64,000 nt of DNA from Streptomyces cellostaticus (lineage in GTDB: Bacteria > Actinomycetota > Actinomycetes > Streptomycetales > Streptomycetaceae): NCBI RefSeq assembly GCF_001513965.1, contig NZ_KQ948020.1, positions 1-64,000 on the forward strand, written 5' to 3'. Shown piece by piece: positions 37,930 through 46,612 of this stretch. Position numbers and translations under genes: made by a program. The notes under the pieces were generated by a model. It was not told the DNA's origin. It saw nothing but the letters and a program-made list of their open reading frames with translations, and did not search any database. Every line of letters begins with the position of its first letter. Within the stretch, counting starts at the first letter, position 1.

Positions 37930-39456
37930 GTGAGCAGCAGCCTCTTCCGAACGAAGAAGGTCGAGCAGTCCATCCTCGACACCGAGGAGCCAGAGCACGC
38001 GCTCAAGAAATCCCTGACCGCCCTGGATCTCACCGTCTTCGGCGTCGGTGTCATCATCGGCACCGGCATCTTCGTCCTCACCGGCAAGGTCGCCAAGGAG
38101 ACCGCGGGCCCCGCGGTCTCGCTGGGCTTCGTCGCGGCCGGCGTCGTCTGCGCCCTCGCCGCGCTGTGCTACGCGGAGTTCGCCTCCACGGTCCCGGTCG
38201 CCGGTTCGGCGTACACCTTCTCCTACGCCTCCATCGGTGAACTGCCCGCCTGGATCATCGGCTGGGACCTGGTCCTGGAGTTCGCGCTCGGCACGGCGGT
38301 GGTCGCCGTCGGCTGGTCCGGGTACATGCGCTCGCTGCTGGACAACGCGGGCTGGCACCTGCCCGCCTACCTCGGCGGCCGGGACGGGGCCACCGGCTTC
38401 GGCTTCGACATCCTCGCCGCCGCGCTGGTCCTGGTGCTCACCGCCATCCTCGTCATCGGTATGAAGCTGTCCGCGCGGGTCACCGAGGTCGTCGTCGCCA
38501 TCAAGGTGACGGTCGTCCTGATCGTGATCGTCGCGGGTGCCTTCTTCATCAACGGCGACAACTACAAGCCGTTCATCCCCAAGGCCGAGACCGTGCCGGC
38601 CGGGAGCAGCCTCAAAGCGCCGCTCATCCAGTTGATGTTCGGCTGGGCGCCGTCCAACTTCGGCGTGATGGGCATCTTCACCGCCGCCTCCGTGGTCTTC
38701 TTCGCCTTCATCGGCTTCGATGTCGTGGCCACCGCCGCCGAGGAGACCAAGAACCCGCAGCGGGACATGCCGCGCGGCATTCTCGGCTCGCTGTTCATCT
38801 GCACGGCGCTGTATGTGGCGGTGTCCATCGTCGTCACCGGCATGCAGCACTACACCAAGCTCTCCGTCGACGCCCCGCTCGCCGACGCCTTCAAGGCCAA
38901 CGGCCACCCCTGGTACGCGGGCGCGATCAGCTTCGGCGCCGTCGTCGGCCTGACCACGGTCTGCATGATCCTGCTGCTCGGCCAGACCCGGGTCTTCTTC
39001 GCGATGAGCCGCGACGGCCTGCTGCCCCGCTTCTTCTCCATCGTCCACCCCCGCTTCCGGACCCCGCACCGGCCGACCATCCTGCTCGGCGTGCTCATCG
39101 CCGTCATCGCGGGCTTCACCAGCCTGAGCGAACTGGCCGAGCTGGTGAACATCGGCACCCTGTTCGCCTTCGTCGTCGTCGCACTCGGCGTGATCATCCT
39201 GCGTCGCACCCGCCCGGATCTGCACCGCTCCTTCCGCACCCCGTGGGTGCCGTTCGTCCCGATCCTGTCCGTCGCCGCCACGCTGTGGCTGATGCTCAAC
39301 CTGCCCGCCGAGACCTGGCTCCGCTTCGCCATCTGGATGGTCATCGGCTTCCTCGTCTACTTCCTCTACGGCCGCTCGCACAGCCGCCTCGGCCGACACG
39401 AGGAGACCACCATCGGCGAGGTCATGCACCGACCCCCGAAGAACGACACCGAGTAA
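37930..39456 (+). CDS. APC-family (CAT type) amino acid permease
   Basis: 508 residues from GTG 37930 with GGGAGG seven bases upstream. About 12 membrane helices follow the family opening KKSLTALDLTVFGVGVIIGT (first helix with the GIFVLTG motif). The loop AAEETKNPQRDMPRGILGSL is typical of cationic amino acid transporters. It takes up amino acids using the ion gradient; the substrate is not certain. Flanked by terminators, so probably alone in its transcript. Confidence 0.88.
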   Translation: MSSSLFRTKKVEQSILDTEEPEHALKKSLTALDLTVFGVGVIIGTGIFVLTGKVAKETAGPAVSLGFVAAGVVCALAALCYAEFASTVPVAGSAYTFSYASIGELPAWIIGWDLVLEFALGTAVVAVGWSGYMRSLLDNAGWHLPAYLGGRDGATGFGFDILAAALVLVLTAILVIGMKLSARVTEVVVAIKVTVVLIVIVAGAFFINGDNYKPFIPKAETVPAGSSLKAPLIQLMFGWAPSNFGVMGIFTAASVVFFAFIGFDVVATAAEETKNPQRDMPRGILGSLFICTALYVAVSIVVTGMQHYTKLSVDAPLADAFKANGHPWYAGAISFGAVVGLTTVCMILLLGQTRVFFAMSRDGLLPRFFSIVHPRFRTPHRPTILLGVLIAVIAGFTSLSELAELVNIGTLFAFVVVALGVIILRRTRPDLHRSFRTPWVPFVPILSVAATLWLMLNLPAETWLRFAIWMVIGFLVYFLYGRSHSRLGRHEETTIGEVMHRPPKNDTE

Positions 39457-39569
39457 CCGGCCCCGTCCCCGCACCGGCCCCGTACGTCCTGCTTCGGCTG
39501 GGACTGCGGGGCCGGCCTCCTGTTATGCTCGCAGCAAGGGTTTGAACACGTTCAATTCAGGGGGATGGC

Positions 39570-39857
39570 ATGTCCGCACCGATCGCGCCCGGCCGTAACG
39601 ACTCACCCGCCGTTGCCCTGGGACCCACGTCGCTCGTCCTGGGGGCCCTCGCGGCCGTCGGAGCGTGGCCCTCGCTCATGCTGGCCGTGTTGCCGTGGTC
39701 GTTCATCGCGGGACCGCTGGCCGTCACCTTCGGGCTCGCGGGCATGCACTACGCCCGCCAGGGCATCGGCCGCATGTGGACCGCCGTGGCCGGAACGACC
39801 CTCGGCGCCATCGGAGTGGCCGGCTTCCTCATCCTGATCACGGCATTGGCCGCATAG
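39570..39857 (+). CDS. Small DUF4190-like membrane protein
   Basis: 95 residues from ATG 39570 with GGGGGA upstream. Two membrane helices (about 20-55 and 70-93) and the pattern GPLAVTFGLAGMHYARQGIG between them resemble the DUF4190 family of small actinobacterial membrane proteins. Function unknown. It is convergent to the NYN-domain gene. Confidence 0.6.
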   Translation: MSAPIAPGRNDSPAVALGPTSLVLGALAAVGAWPSLMLAVLPWSFIAGPLAVTFGLAGMHYARQGIGRMWTAVAGTTLGAIGVAGFLILITALAA

Positions 39858-39872
39858 GGCGCCCCTGCACGC

Positions 39873-40247
39873 TCAGCCGAGGACGGCGCGCGGTCCGGCC
39901 ACCTCCGCGCCCAGCTCGGTCACCCGGCGCCGCAGCTCACGGTCGGCCGTGACCACCAGCCGGGGCCGGCCGGGGTGCTCCGCGGCCAGCTCCACGATCC
40001 GGTCGTCCCCGCTGCCGGGCGCCGACTCCACCCGTACCCCCGGCACGGACTCCACGCCACGGGCAGCCCCCTCGACCACCAGCACGATCTCCACGGCAGC
40101 GTCCTGACCCGGCAGCCCCTCGGCGGCCAGCCGGTCCCGCAGCCGCTCGGCGGCGCCCCTGCGGTCCCGCCACCAGCCGTCGGGTCGCGACCCGACGACG
40201 TTCGCGCCGTCGACGATCACCAGTAGGGGGCCGAGAGGGTCGTTCAT
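39873..40247 (-). CDS. NYN/PIN-like domain protein
   Basis: 124 residues from ATG 40247. The opening LLVIVDGANVVGSRPDGWWR, then GSGDDRIVELAAEH and LVVTADRELRRRVTELGAEV, gives the acidic residues expected of NYN-type (YacP-like) nuclease folds. It may act on RNA. Such short stand-alone NYN proteins are common in Streptomyces and uncharacterised. It is divergent from the beta-propeller-like gene at 40320. Confidence 0.65.
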   Translation of the reverse strand: MNDPLGPLLVIVDGANVVGSRPDGWWRDRRGAAERLRDRLAAEGLPGQDAAVEIVLVVEGAARGVESVPGVRVESAPGSGDDRIVELAAEHPGRPRLVVTADRELRRRVTELGAEVAGPRAVLG

Positions 40248-40319
40248 GGGGCAAGGGTGCCACGGCGCCCGCGAGGGGGCGGGATCCGGTGCCCCTGGCG
40301 GGCGGCTTAGAGTGAACCG

Positions 40320-41336
40320 GTGAACGGCGACTGGCTCATGCGCGGCCGCGACGGCCGGCTCAGTGTCTACCAGCTGTCGGGCGCCACCGTCCTGTGCCGG
40401 GCGGAGCGCGGGCCGGGCGGCCCCTGGACCGACCCCCGCACGGTGGGCGGCGACCAGAAACTCCACCCCGTACTCGCCGTCGGCCAGGGCGCCGACGGCT
40501 ACGCCCACCTGGTCTCCTGGCGGCCCACGACGAAGGGCGAGTCGGGCCTGGTGCACTCCACCCATTTCCGCCCGCGCCTGGCGGCACTGGACTGGAACCC
40601 GATCGGCCACCCGGACAAGAAGGGCGACCGTACCGGGCAGCCCGCCGTTGCCGTGGACGCCCGGGGCCGCGCCCACGTCTTCGTACGCAATACCGACGGC
40701 GGGGTGAGCCTGCTGGCCCAGAAGGAGAAGGGCGGCTGGGAGCCCTGGCGCGACCTGAAGGGCCGGGAGGTCCAGGACGGCCTCGCGGCGGTGACGGGGG
40801 AGTCCGGCCGCATCGACCTGTACGCGACCGCTCCGGGGGCCGTCCTGTACTGGCGCCAGGAGGAGCCCGGTGCCCAGCCGGTCCTCCAGGAGGCCCTGGA
40901 GACGGGGGTCCGCCCCGGCACCCTGCACGCCCTGGCCACCTCTCCCGACAGCACGACCGTCTTCTACACCGACGACGCGGGCGACCTGCGCGCCTGGCGC
41001 CCCGGCAGCAAGCCGGCCACCCTGCTGCCCTCGGCGGGCCCCGGCCCGGTCACGGCGGTCCGCTGCGACCTCGGCGGCCATGACTGCACCCTGCTGGCCC
41101 AGCGTTCGGCCGGCGGCCGGGTGGCCTTCGCCGCGTATCCCACCGAGCTGGAGTCGGCGGGCGCGTGGTGGACGGAGTCCGGCCCGCAGCTGCCGGTCGA
41201 CGCACTGGTGTCCCTGGCCGTGGACGAGGACGACCGGCTGGTGGCGGCAACGTTGTCCCCGTCGACCGGCCAACTCCTGCTGAGCGGACGGAAGGACGAG
41301 CCGGGGCTGGCGCTGGAGGCGTGGCGGTCGGTCTGA
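40320..41336 (+). CDS. Hypothetical beta-propeller-like protein
   Basis: 338 residues from GTG 40320. The chain is built of repeated beta-rich units with W and D (ERGPGGPWTDPRTVGGDQKL, RTGQPAVAVDARGRAHVFVR, WEPWRDLKGREVQDGLAAV), like a sialidase or tachylectin-type propeller, but without catalytic motifs that I can see. No signal peptide or membrane helix, so it should be cytoplasmic. It ends at a strong bidirectional hairpin shared with fadB. Confidence 0.6.
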   Translation: MNGDWLMRGRDGRLSVYQLSGATVLCRAERGPGGPWTDPRTVGGDQKLHPVLAVGQGADGYAHLVSWRPTTKGESGLVHSTHFRPRLAALDWNPIGHPDKKGDRTGQPAVAVDARGRAHVFVRNTDGGVSLLAQKEKGGWEPWRDLKGREVQDGLAAVTGESGRIDLYATAPGAVLYWRQEEPGAQPVLQEALETGVRPGTLHALATSPDSTTVFYTDDAGDLRAWRPGSKPATLLPSAGPGPVTAVRCDLGGHDCTLLAQRSAGGRVAFAAYPTELESAGAWWTESGPQLPVDALVSLAVDEDDRLVAATLSPSTGQLLLSGRKDEPGLALEAWRSV

Positions 41337-41342
41337 CCACGC

Positions 41343-41376
41343 AGGAGGGCCCCCGCCGAGGCGGGGGCCCTCCTTC
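41343..41376. terminator. Bidirectional terminator between the hypothetical gene and fadB
   Basis: AGGAGGGCCCCCGCC pairs with GGCGGGGGCCCTCCT around a very short loop. It lies between two converging stops. Confidence 0.85.
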
Positions 41377-41391
41377 ACGTCACACCGGGTG

Positions 41392-43518
41392 TTATGCGGG
41401 AACGCTCGCCACGCCCGGAGCCAGGAACTTCTTGCCGTTCACCCGCTCGGAGACGCCCTCGCGGTCCAGGTACGGCGTGATGCCGCCCAGGTGGAAGGGC
41501 CAGCCGGCGCCCGTGATGAGGCAGAGGTCGATGTCCTGGGCCTCGGCGACGACGCCCTCGTCGAGCATGAGCCCGATCTCCTGCGCCACCGCGTCCAGCA
41601 CCCGCGCCCGCACCTGCTCCTCGGTCAGGACGACATCGCCCTGCTTCAGCAGCGCGGCGACCTCCGGGTCCAGCTCCGGCTTGCCGCTGTCGTAGACGTA
41701 GAAGCCGCGCTTGCCCGCCTTGACGACGGCCGCGAGGTTCTCCGAGACCGTGAAGCGGTCCGGGAAGGCCCGGTTGAGGGTCTCCGAGACGTGCAGGCCG
41801 ATCGCCGGGCCGACCAGCTCCAGCAGGACCAGCGGGGACATCGGCAGGCCCAGGGGCTCGATGGCCTTCTCGGCGGCCTCGACCGGGGTGCCCTCGTCGA
41901 TGACGTTCTGGATCTCGCCCATGAAGCGGGTCAGGATGCGGTTCACGACGAACGCCGGGGCGTCCTTGGTGAGGACCGCGGTCTTCTTCAGCTTCTTGGC
42001 GACCGCGAAGGCGGTGGCCAGCGAGGCGTCGTCCGTCTTCTCACCACGGACGATCTCCAGCAGCGGGAGGATCGCGACCGGGTTGAAGAAGTGGAAGCCC
42101 ACGACCCGCTCGGGGTGCTGGAGCTTCGACGCCATCTCCGTCACCGACAGTGAGGAGGTGTTGGTGGCGAGGATCGCGTGCGCCGGGGCGACCGCCTCGA
42201 CCTCCGCGAACACCTGCTGCTTGACGCCGATCTCCTCGAAGACGGCCTCGATGATGAAGTCCGCGTCGGAGAAGCCCTCGGCCTTGTCCAGCACACCGGT
42301 CACCAGCGCCTTGAGGCGGTTGGCCTTGTCCTGGTTGATCCGGCCCTTGCCCAGCAGCTTCTCGATCTCGGCGTGGACGTAGCCCACACCCTTGTCGACG
42401 CGCTCCTGGTCGATGTCGGTCAGCACGACCGGCACCTCCAGGCGGCGCAGGAAGAGCAGCGCGAGCTGGCTGGCCATCAGACCGGCGCCGACGACGCCGA
42501 CCTTGGTGACCGGGCGGGCCAGGTTCTTGTCCGGGGCGCCCGCGGGACGCTTGCCGCGCTTCTGCACCAGGTTGAACGCGTAGATGCCGGAGCGCAGTTC
42601 GCCGCCCATGATCAGGTCGGCGAGGGCGACGTCCTCGGCGTCGTAGCCCTGCTGGAGGTCGCCGTTCTTGGCGGCGGCGATGATGTCCAGGGCGCGGTAG
42701 GCGGCCGGGGCCGCGCCGTGCACCTTGGAGTCCGCGACGAAGCGGCCCTTGGCGACGGCCTGGTCCCAGGCCTCGCCGCGGTCGATCACCGGACGCTCGA
42801 CCTCGATGTCGCCCTTGAGGACGTTCGCGGTCCAGATCAGCGACTGCTCCAGGAAGTCGGCACCCTCGAAGAGGGCGTCGGCGATGCCCAGGTCGAAGAC
42901 CTGCCGGCCCTTGAGCTGCTTGTTCTGGTTGAGGCTGTTCTCGATGATCACCGAGACGGCCTTGTCGGCGCCGATCAGGTTCGGCAGCAGCGTGCAGCCG
43001 CCCCAGCCCGGGACCAGGCCCAGGAAGACCTCGGGGAGGGAGAACGCCGGGATGGCCTTCGACACCGTGCGGTAGGTGCAGTGCAGGCCGACCTCGACGC
43101 CGCCGCCCATCGCCGCGCCGTTGTAGTAGGCGAAGGTCGGGACCGCGAGGGCTGCGAGGCGCTTGAAGACCTCGTGGCCGCCCTTGCCGATGGCCAGCGC
43201 GTCCTCGTGCTTCTTCAGCAGCTCGACGCCCTTGAGGTCGGCGCCGACCGCGAAGATGAACGGCTTGCCGGTGACACCGGCGCCGACGATCGTGCCGTCG
43301 GCCGCCTCCTTCTCGACCTGGTCGATCGCGGCGTTGAGGTTCGCCAGCGAGGCCGGGCCGAAGGTGGTCGGCTTGGTGTGGTCCAGGCCGTTGTCCAGCG
43401 TGATGAGCGCGAAGCGCCCGGCGCCGAACGGCAGGTCGAGGTGGCGTACGTGTGCGGACGTCACGACCTCGTCGGGGAACAGCTCGGCCGCGCCCTTCAG
43501 GAGTTCGGTGGTGCTCAC
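41392..43518 (-). CDS. fadB: Multifunctional fatty acid oxidation protein (enoyl-CoA hydratase / 3-hydroxyacyl-CoA dehydrogenase)
   Basis: 708 residues from GTG 43518, whose first bases overlap the stop of the thiolase gene (GTGA). The N-terminal crotonase domain (about 20-300) has the oxyanion-hole region AYYNGAAMGGGVEVGLHC and the catalytic loop LPEVFLGLVPGWGG. The NAD-binding domain begins KVGVVGAGLMASQLALLF and the dehydrogenase dyad lies in RVVGFHFFNP. It performs the hydration and oxidation steps of beta-oxidation and forms a complex with the thiolase. In S. coelicolor the equivalent pair SCO6026-6027 is described as a fadAB operon. The unit is about 708 residues, the usual FadB/FadJ length. 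Confidence 0.93.
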   Translation of the reverse strand: MSTTELLKGAAELFPDEVVTSAHVRHLDLPFGAGRFALITLDNGLDHTKPTTFGPASLANLNAAIDQVEKEAADGTIVGAGVTGKPFIFAVGADLKGVELLKKHEDALAIGKGGHEVFKRLAALAVPTFAYYNGAAMGGGVEVGLHCTYRTVSKAIPAFSLPEVFLGLVPGWGGCTLLPNLIGADKAVSVIIENSLNQNKQLKGRQVFDLGIADALFEGADFLEQSLIWTANVLKGDIEVERPVIDRGEAWDQAVAKGRFVADSKVHGAAPAAYRALDIIAAAKNGDLQQGYDAEDVALADLIMGGELRSGIYAFNLVQKRGKRPAGAPDKNLARPVTKVGVVGAGLMASQLALLFLRRLEVPVVLTDIDQERVDKGVGYVHAEIEKLLGKGRINQDKANRLKALVTGVLDKAEGFSDADFIIEAVFEEIGVKQQVFAEVEAVAPAHAILATNTSSLSVTEMASKLQHPERVVGFHFFNPVAILPLLEIVRGEKTDDASLATAFAVAKKLKKTAVLTKDAPAFVVNRILTRFMGEIQNVIDEGTPVEAAEKAIEPLGLPMSPLVLLELVGPAIGLHVSETLNRAFPDRFTVSENLAAVVKAGKRGFYVYDSGKPELDPEVAALLKQGDVVLTEEQVRARVLDAVAQEIGLMLDEGVVAEAQDIDLCLITGAGWPFHLGGITPYLDREGVSERVNGKKFLAPGVASVPA

Positions 43519-44735
43519 TTGTTGCCTCCGTCGAAGTGCGGGTTCTCCCAGATGACCGTCGCGCCCATGCCGAAGCCGACGCACATGGTGGTCAGGCCGT
43601 AGCGGACGTTCGGCTGCTCCTCGAACTGGCGGGCCAGCTGCGTCATCAGCCGGACGCCGGAGGAGGCCAGCGGGTGACCGAAGGCGATCGCGCCGCCGTA
43701 CTGGTTGACGCGCTCGTCGTCGTCCGCGATGCCGTAGTGGTCGAGGAAGGCCAGCACCTGGACGGCGAAGGCCTCGTTGATCTCGAAGAGACCGATGTCG
43801 GAGATGCCGAGACCCGCCTTGGCGAGGGCCTTCTCCGTCGCCGGGATCGGGCCGTAGCCCATGACCTCCGGCTCGACGCCCGCGAAGGCGTAGGAGACCA
43901 GGCGCATCTTGACCGGCAGGTTGTTCTCGCGGGCGAAGTCCTCGCTCGCGATGATCGACGCGGTGGCGCCGTCGTTCAGACCGGCCGCGTTACCGGCGGT
44001 GACCCGGCCGTGGACGCGGAACGGCGTCTTCAGGCCGGAGAGGTTCTCCAGGGTCGTGCCCGGGCGCATCGGCTCGTCGGCGGTGACCAGGCCCCAGCCC
44101 GTCTCGCCGGCCTCGGGGTTGGTGCGGCGCACCGAGATCGGCACCAGGTCCTGCTGGATCTTGCCGTTGGCGTACGCCTTGGCGGCCTTCTCCTGCGAGC
44201 GCACCGCGTACTCGTCGGCGCGCAGCTTGGTGATGTGCGGGTAGCGGTCGTGCAGGTTCTCCGCCGTCATGCCCATGAACAGGGCGGACTCGTCGACCAG
44301 CTTCTCGCTCACGAAGCGCGGGTTCGGGTCCACGCCCTCGCCCATCGGGTGGCGGCCCATGTGCTCCACGCCACCGGCGATGACGGCGTCGTAGGCACCG
44401 AAGGCGATCGAACCGGCGGTGGCCGTCACGGCGGTCAGGGCGCCGGCGCACATGCGGTCGATCGAGTAGCCCGGGACGGACTGGGGGAGACCGGCGAGGA
44501 TGCCGGCGGTGCGGCCGAGGGTCAGGCCCTGGTCGCCGATCTGCGTGGTCGCGGCGATGGCGACCTCGTCGATCTTCTTCGGGTCCAGACCGGGGTTGCG
44601 GCGCAGCAGCTCCCGGATCGCCTTCACGACGAGGTCGTCGGCGCGGGTCTCGTGGTAGATGCCCTTCGGGCCCGCCTTGCCGAACGGGGTGCGGACGCCG
44701 TCGACGAAGACGACGTCCCTGACGGTACGAGGCAC
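43515..44735 (-). CDS. fadA: Acetyl-CoA acyltransferase (thiolase)
   Basis: 406 residues from GTG 44735 behind GGAGGAG. The nucleophilic Cys is in DRMCAGALTAVTAT, the His in GGAIAFGHPLASSG, and the second Cys in TTMCVGFGMGA. It performs the thiolytic step of beta-oxidation. First gene of the operon with fadB. A 16-bp perfect palindrome lies 49 bp upstream of the start. Confidence 0.93.
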   Translation of the reverse strand: MPRTVRDVVFVDGVRTPFGKAGPKGIYHETRADDLVVKAIRELLRRNPGLDPKKIDEVAIAATTQIGDQGLTLGRTAGILAGLPQSVPGYSIDRMCAGALTAVTATAGSIAFGAYDAVIAGGVEHMGRHPMGEGVDPNPRFVSEKLVDESALFMGMTAENLHDRYPHITKLRADEYAVRSQEKAAKAYANGKIQQDLVPISVRRTNPEAGETGWGLVTADEPMRPGTTLENLSGLKTPFRVHGRVTAGNAAGLNDGATASIIASEDFARENNLPVKMRLVSYAFAGVEPEVMGYGPIPATEKALAKAGLGISDIGLFEINEAFAVQVLAFLDHYGIADDDERVNQYGGAIAFGHPLASSGVRLMTQLARQFEEQPNVRYGLTTMCVGFGMGATVIWENPHFDGGNK

Positions 44736-44783
44736 GATGGCTCTCCTCCAGGTGCGGGATGGCACTGCTGCGATGCGCAAGCG

Positions 44784-44799
44784 CTGAGCGCGCGCTCAG
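44784..44799. promoter_or_regulatory. Perfect palindrome upstream of fadAB
   Basis: CTGAGCGCGCGCTCAG is a 16-bp perfect palindrome 49 bp before the fadA start, of the size bound by TetR-family acyl-CoA regulators. Just beyond it a smaller repeat TACT-N4-AGTA lies at 44808-44819. The regulator is not encoded nearby. Confidence 0.55.
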
Positions 44800-44913
44800 G
44801 ACCCATGCTACTTATGAGTAACGTGGCTGCACAGTCCTGGTGGGGGGAGCGGCGAAGGTCACACCGGCGGGGCTGCGTCTGAGAGGCGCCCGGCGCTGTG
44901 GGTCCGGCGGTGG

Positions 44914-45951
44914 CTACCCCCTCGGCGGCGCCGTGGAGCCCCGCGGCATCAGCACCGGCGTGGCCACCGGATGCGACCCCGGCCCTTCCCCCGTGATCAC
45001 CCCGAACAGCGTCCGGGCCGCGTCCGCACCGAATCCGTGCACGTCATGGCTCATCGCGGAGAGCGTGGGGTGGGTCAGGCGGCACAGCTGGGAGTCGTCC
45101 CGGGCGAGCAGGGAGACGTCGTCCGGGACGCGCAGGCCCATCTCCGCAGCCACCGACAACCCCGCGACCGTCATGATGTCGTTGTCGTAGACGATCGCGG
45201 TCGGCCGGTCCGGCGGTGCGGCGGTCAGCAGGGACCGGGTGGCCCGGGCGCCCGCCTCGCCGGAGTAGTCGGTGGTGACCTGCCAGGCTCCGGCCGGCTC
45301 CAGGAGCCGTGCCGCCTCGTCGAAGGCGGCCGTACGCATCGCGGTGTGCCCGAGGGCCGCCGCACCGCCGACCCGGGCGATCCGCCGGTGCCCGAGCGCG
45401 GCGAGGTAGCGCACGGCCTCGGTCACGGCGGTCGCGTCGTCGGTCCAGACGGAGGTGAGCCCGCCGGTCAGCGACGGGTGTCCGACCGCCACCACCGGCA
45501 TGCCCAGCCGCTCGGCCACGGCCACGCGGGGGTCGTCCGCCCGGAAGTCGACCAGGATCGCCCCGCCGATCTGCCGTCCGTGCCACCAGGAGTCCAGCAG
45601 CCCGGCCTCCTCCTGCGGATTGCGTACGAGCCGGAGCAGCAGCGAGCAGGAACGCTCCGTCAGGACGCTCTCCACCCCCGAGATGAAACTCCATGCAGAA
45701 GGGTTCGGGGCCCAGCATCTGGGCCGGCCGGCAGATCGACAGGCCCACTACGTCGACGCGCGCCCCCGCCAGCGAGCGGGCGGTCGGGCTGGGCGCCCAG
45801 CCCAGCTCCCGGGCCGCCGCGAAGATCCGGTCCCGGGTGGCCGCCGTCAGACCCGGCTTGTGGTTGAAGGCCGGCGACACGGCCCCCTTGGACACGCCCG
45901 CGCGCGCGGCGACGTCCTTGATGGTGACGCGGGGGTGGGCGTCGAGGTCAT
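44914..45951 (-). pseudogene. LacI-family regulator with two frameshifts
   Basis: ATG 45951 overlaps the stop of the upstream beta-mannosidase fragment (ATGA). It starts MTSTPTP and then leaves frame at a run of five G (45931-45935 on the plus strand); adding one base joins it to RVTIKDVAARAGVSKGAVSP, the LacI helix-turn-helix. That frame continues to QMLGPEPFCMEF, where an extra base at 45686-45688 shifts it again. The rest, ISGVESVLTERSCSLLLRLV to MPRGSTAPPRG, is the sugar-binding domain in another frame. Without both shifts it would be about 345 residues, a normal LacI repressor. It sits beside broken mannoside-use genes and was probably their repressor. Decay is likely, though homopolymer errors could give the same picture. 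Confidence 0.8.
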
Positions 45952-46361
45952 CCGGCGGGCTCCATGCAGGAGAGGGCAGCGCGGGCGGCGGCCGGGTCGG
46001 GAGTCTGCCGGCCGCGCACCCCGATCGTGACCCGTTCGCCGGGCAGCAGGGTGACCAGGCCGCGATCGGCGCACGCCGCCGGGTCCGGCCGGTCGGCCTG
46101 GAGCAGCAGGTCACGCAGCAGCGTACGGGCCGTCACCGTCACCGCCCCCGGAGCGACCTCGACGTAGAACTCCGGGCTCGGATAAGGGATTTCACGGTCC
46201 GGAGCCGGGAAGTGCAGCGCCCGCAGCCCGTCCGCGTCCGCGACGAGGAACTCCTTCGGCCCGGCCGGCAGCAGTTCGCGCGGCACGGCGAGGTGTGCGA
46301 CCGCACGCGGGCCGGCCGTCAGCTCCATGCTCGCCTCGCCGAGCACCGCACCCTCGAGGGT
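45948..46361 (-). pseudogene. C-terminal fragment of a GH2 beta-mannosidase
   Basis: About 137 residues remain: the end of a GH2-type beta-mannosidase with its Ig-like last domain (HFPAPDREIPYPSPEFYVEV, TVTARTLLRDLLLQADR, ending AARAALSCMEPAG). The catalytic TIM barrel and N-terminal domains are missing. The frame stays open to a junction at the palindrome CCCTCGAGGG (46351-46360), after which the sequence belongs to a permease on the other strand. The family call rests on the tail only. Confidence 0.65.
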
Positions 46362-46561
46362 CCTACATCGCCTTCCTCTACATGCCGTCCCAGGATCTTG
46401 GCGTGATCTCGACGTCCCTGTTCCGCTTCCGCGGCCCGTACGGCGCCCACTGGGAGATCATCTCGGCGGGCGCGGTCCTGGTGATCCTGCCGACCTTGAT
46501 CGTCTTCCTGGCTCTGCAGAGATTCATCTACAACGGCTTCATGCGAGGAGCGACCAGGTGA
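46358..46561 (+). pseudogene. C-terminal fragment of a sugar ABC transporter permease
   Basis: About 67 residues in frame from the junction: SYIAFLYMPSQDLGVISTSL, a final membrane helix (AGAVLVILPTLIVFLALQRF) and the tail IYNGFMRGATR, as in MalG-type permeases. The N-terminal five helices and the EAA loop are missing. The fragment faces away from the beta-mannosidase fragment, so one internal deletion of a divergent locus explains both. Confidence 0.7.
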
Positions 46562-46612
46562 TGTGCCTTTGAACGACCCCCAGCCGCCGTACGCGAGAAG
46601 GCGCCACGGCGG

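Noticed and set aside
41247..41258. Another copy of the GACAACGTTGTC operator
   Set aside because: Only the CAACGTTG core matches and it lies inside a coding region near the 3' end of the hypothetical gene.
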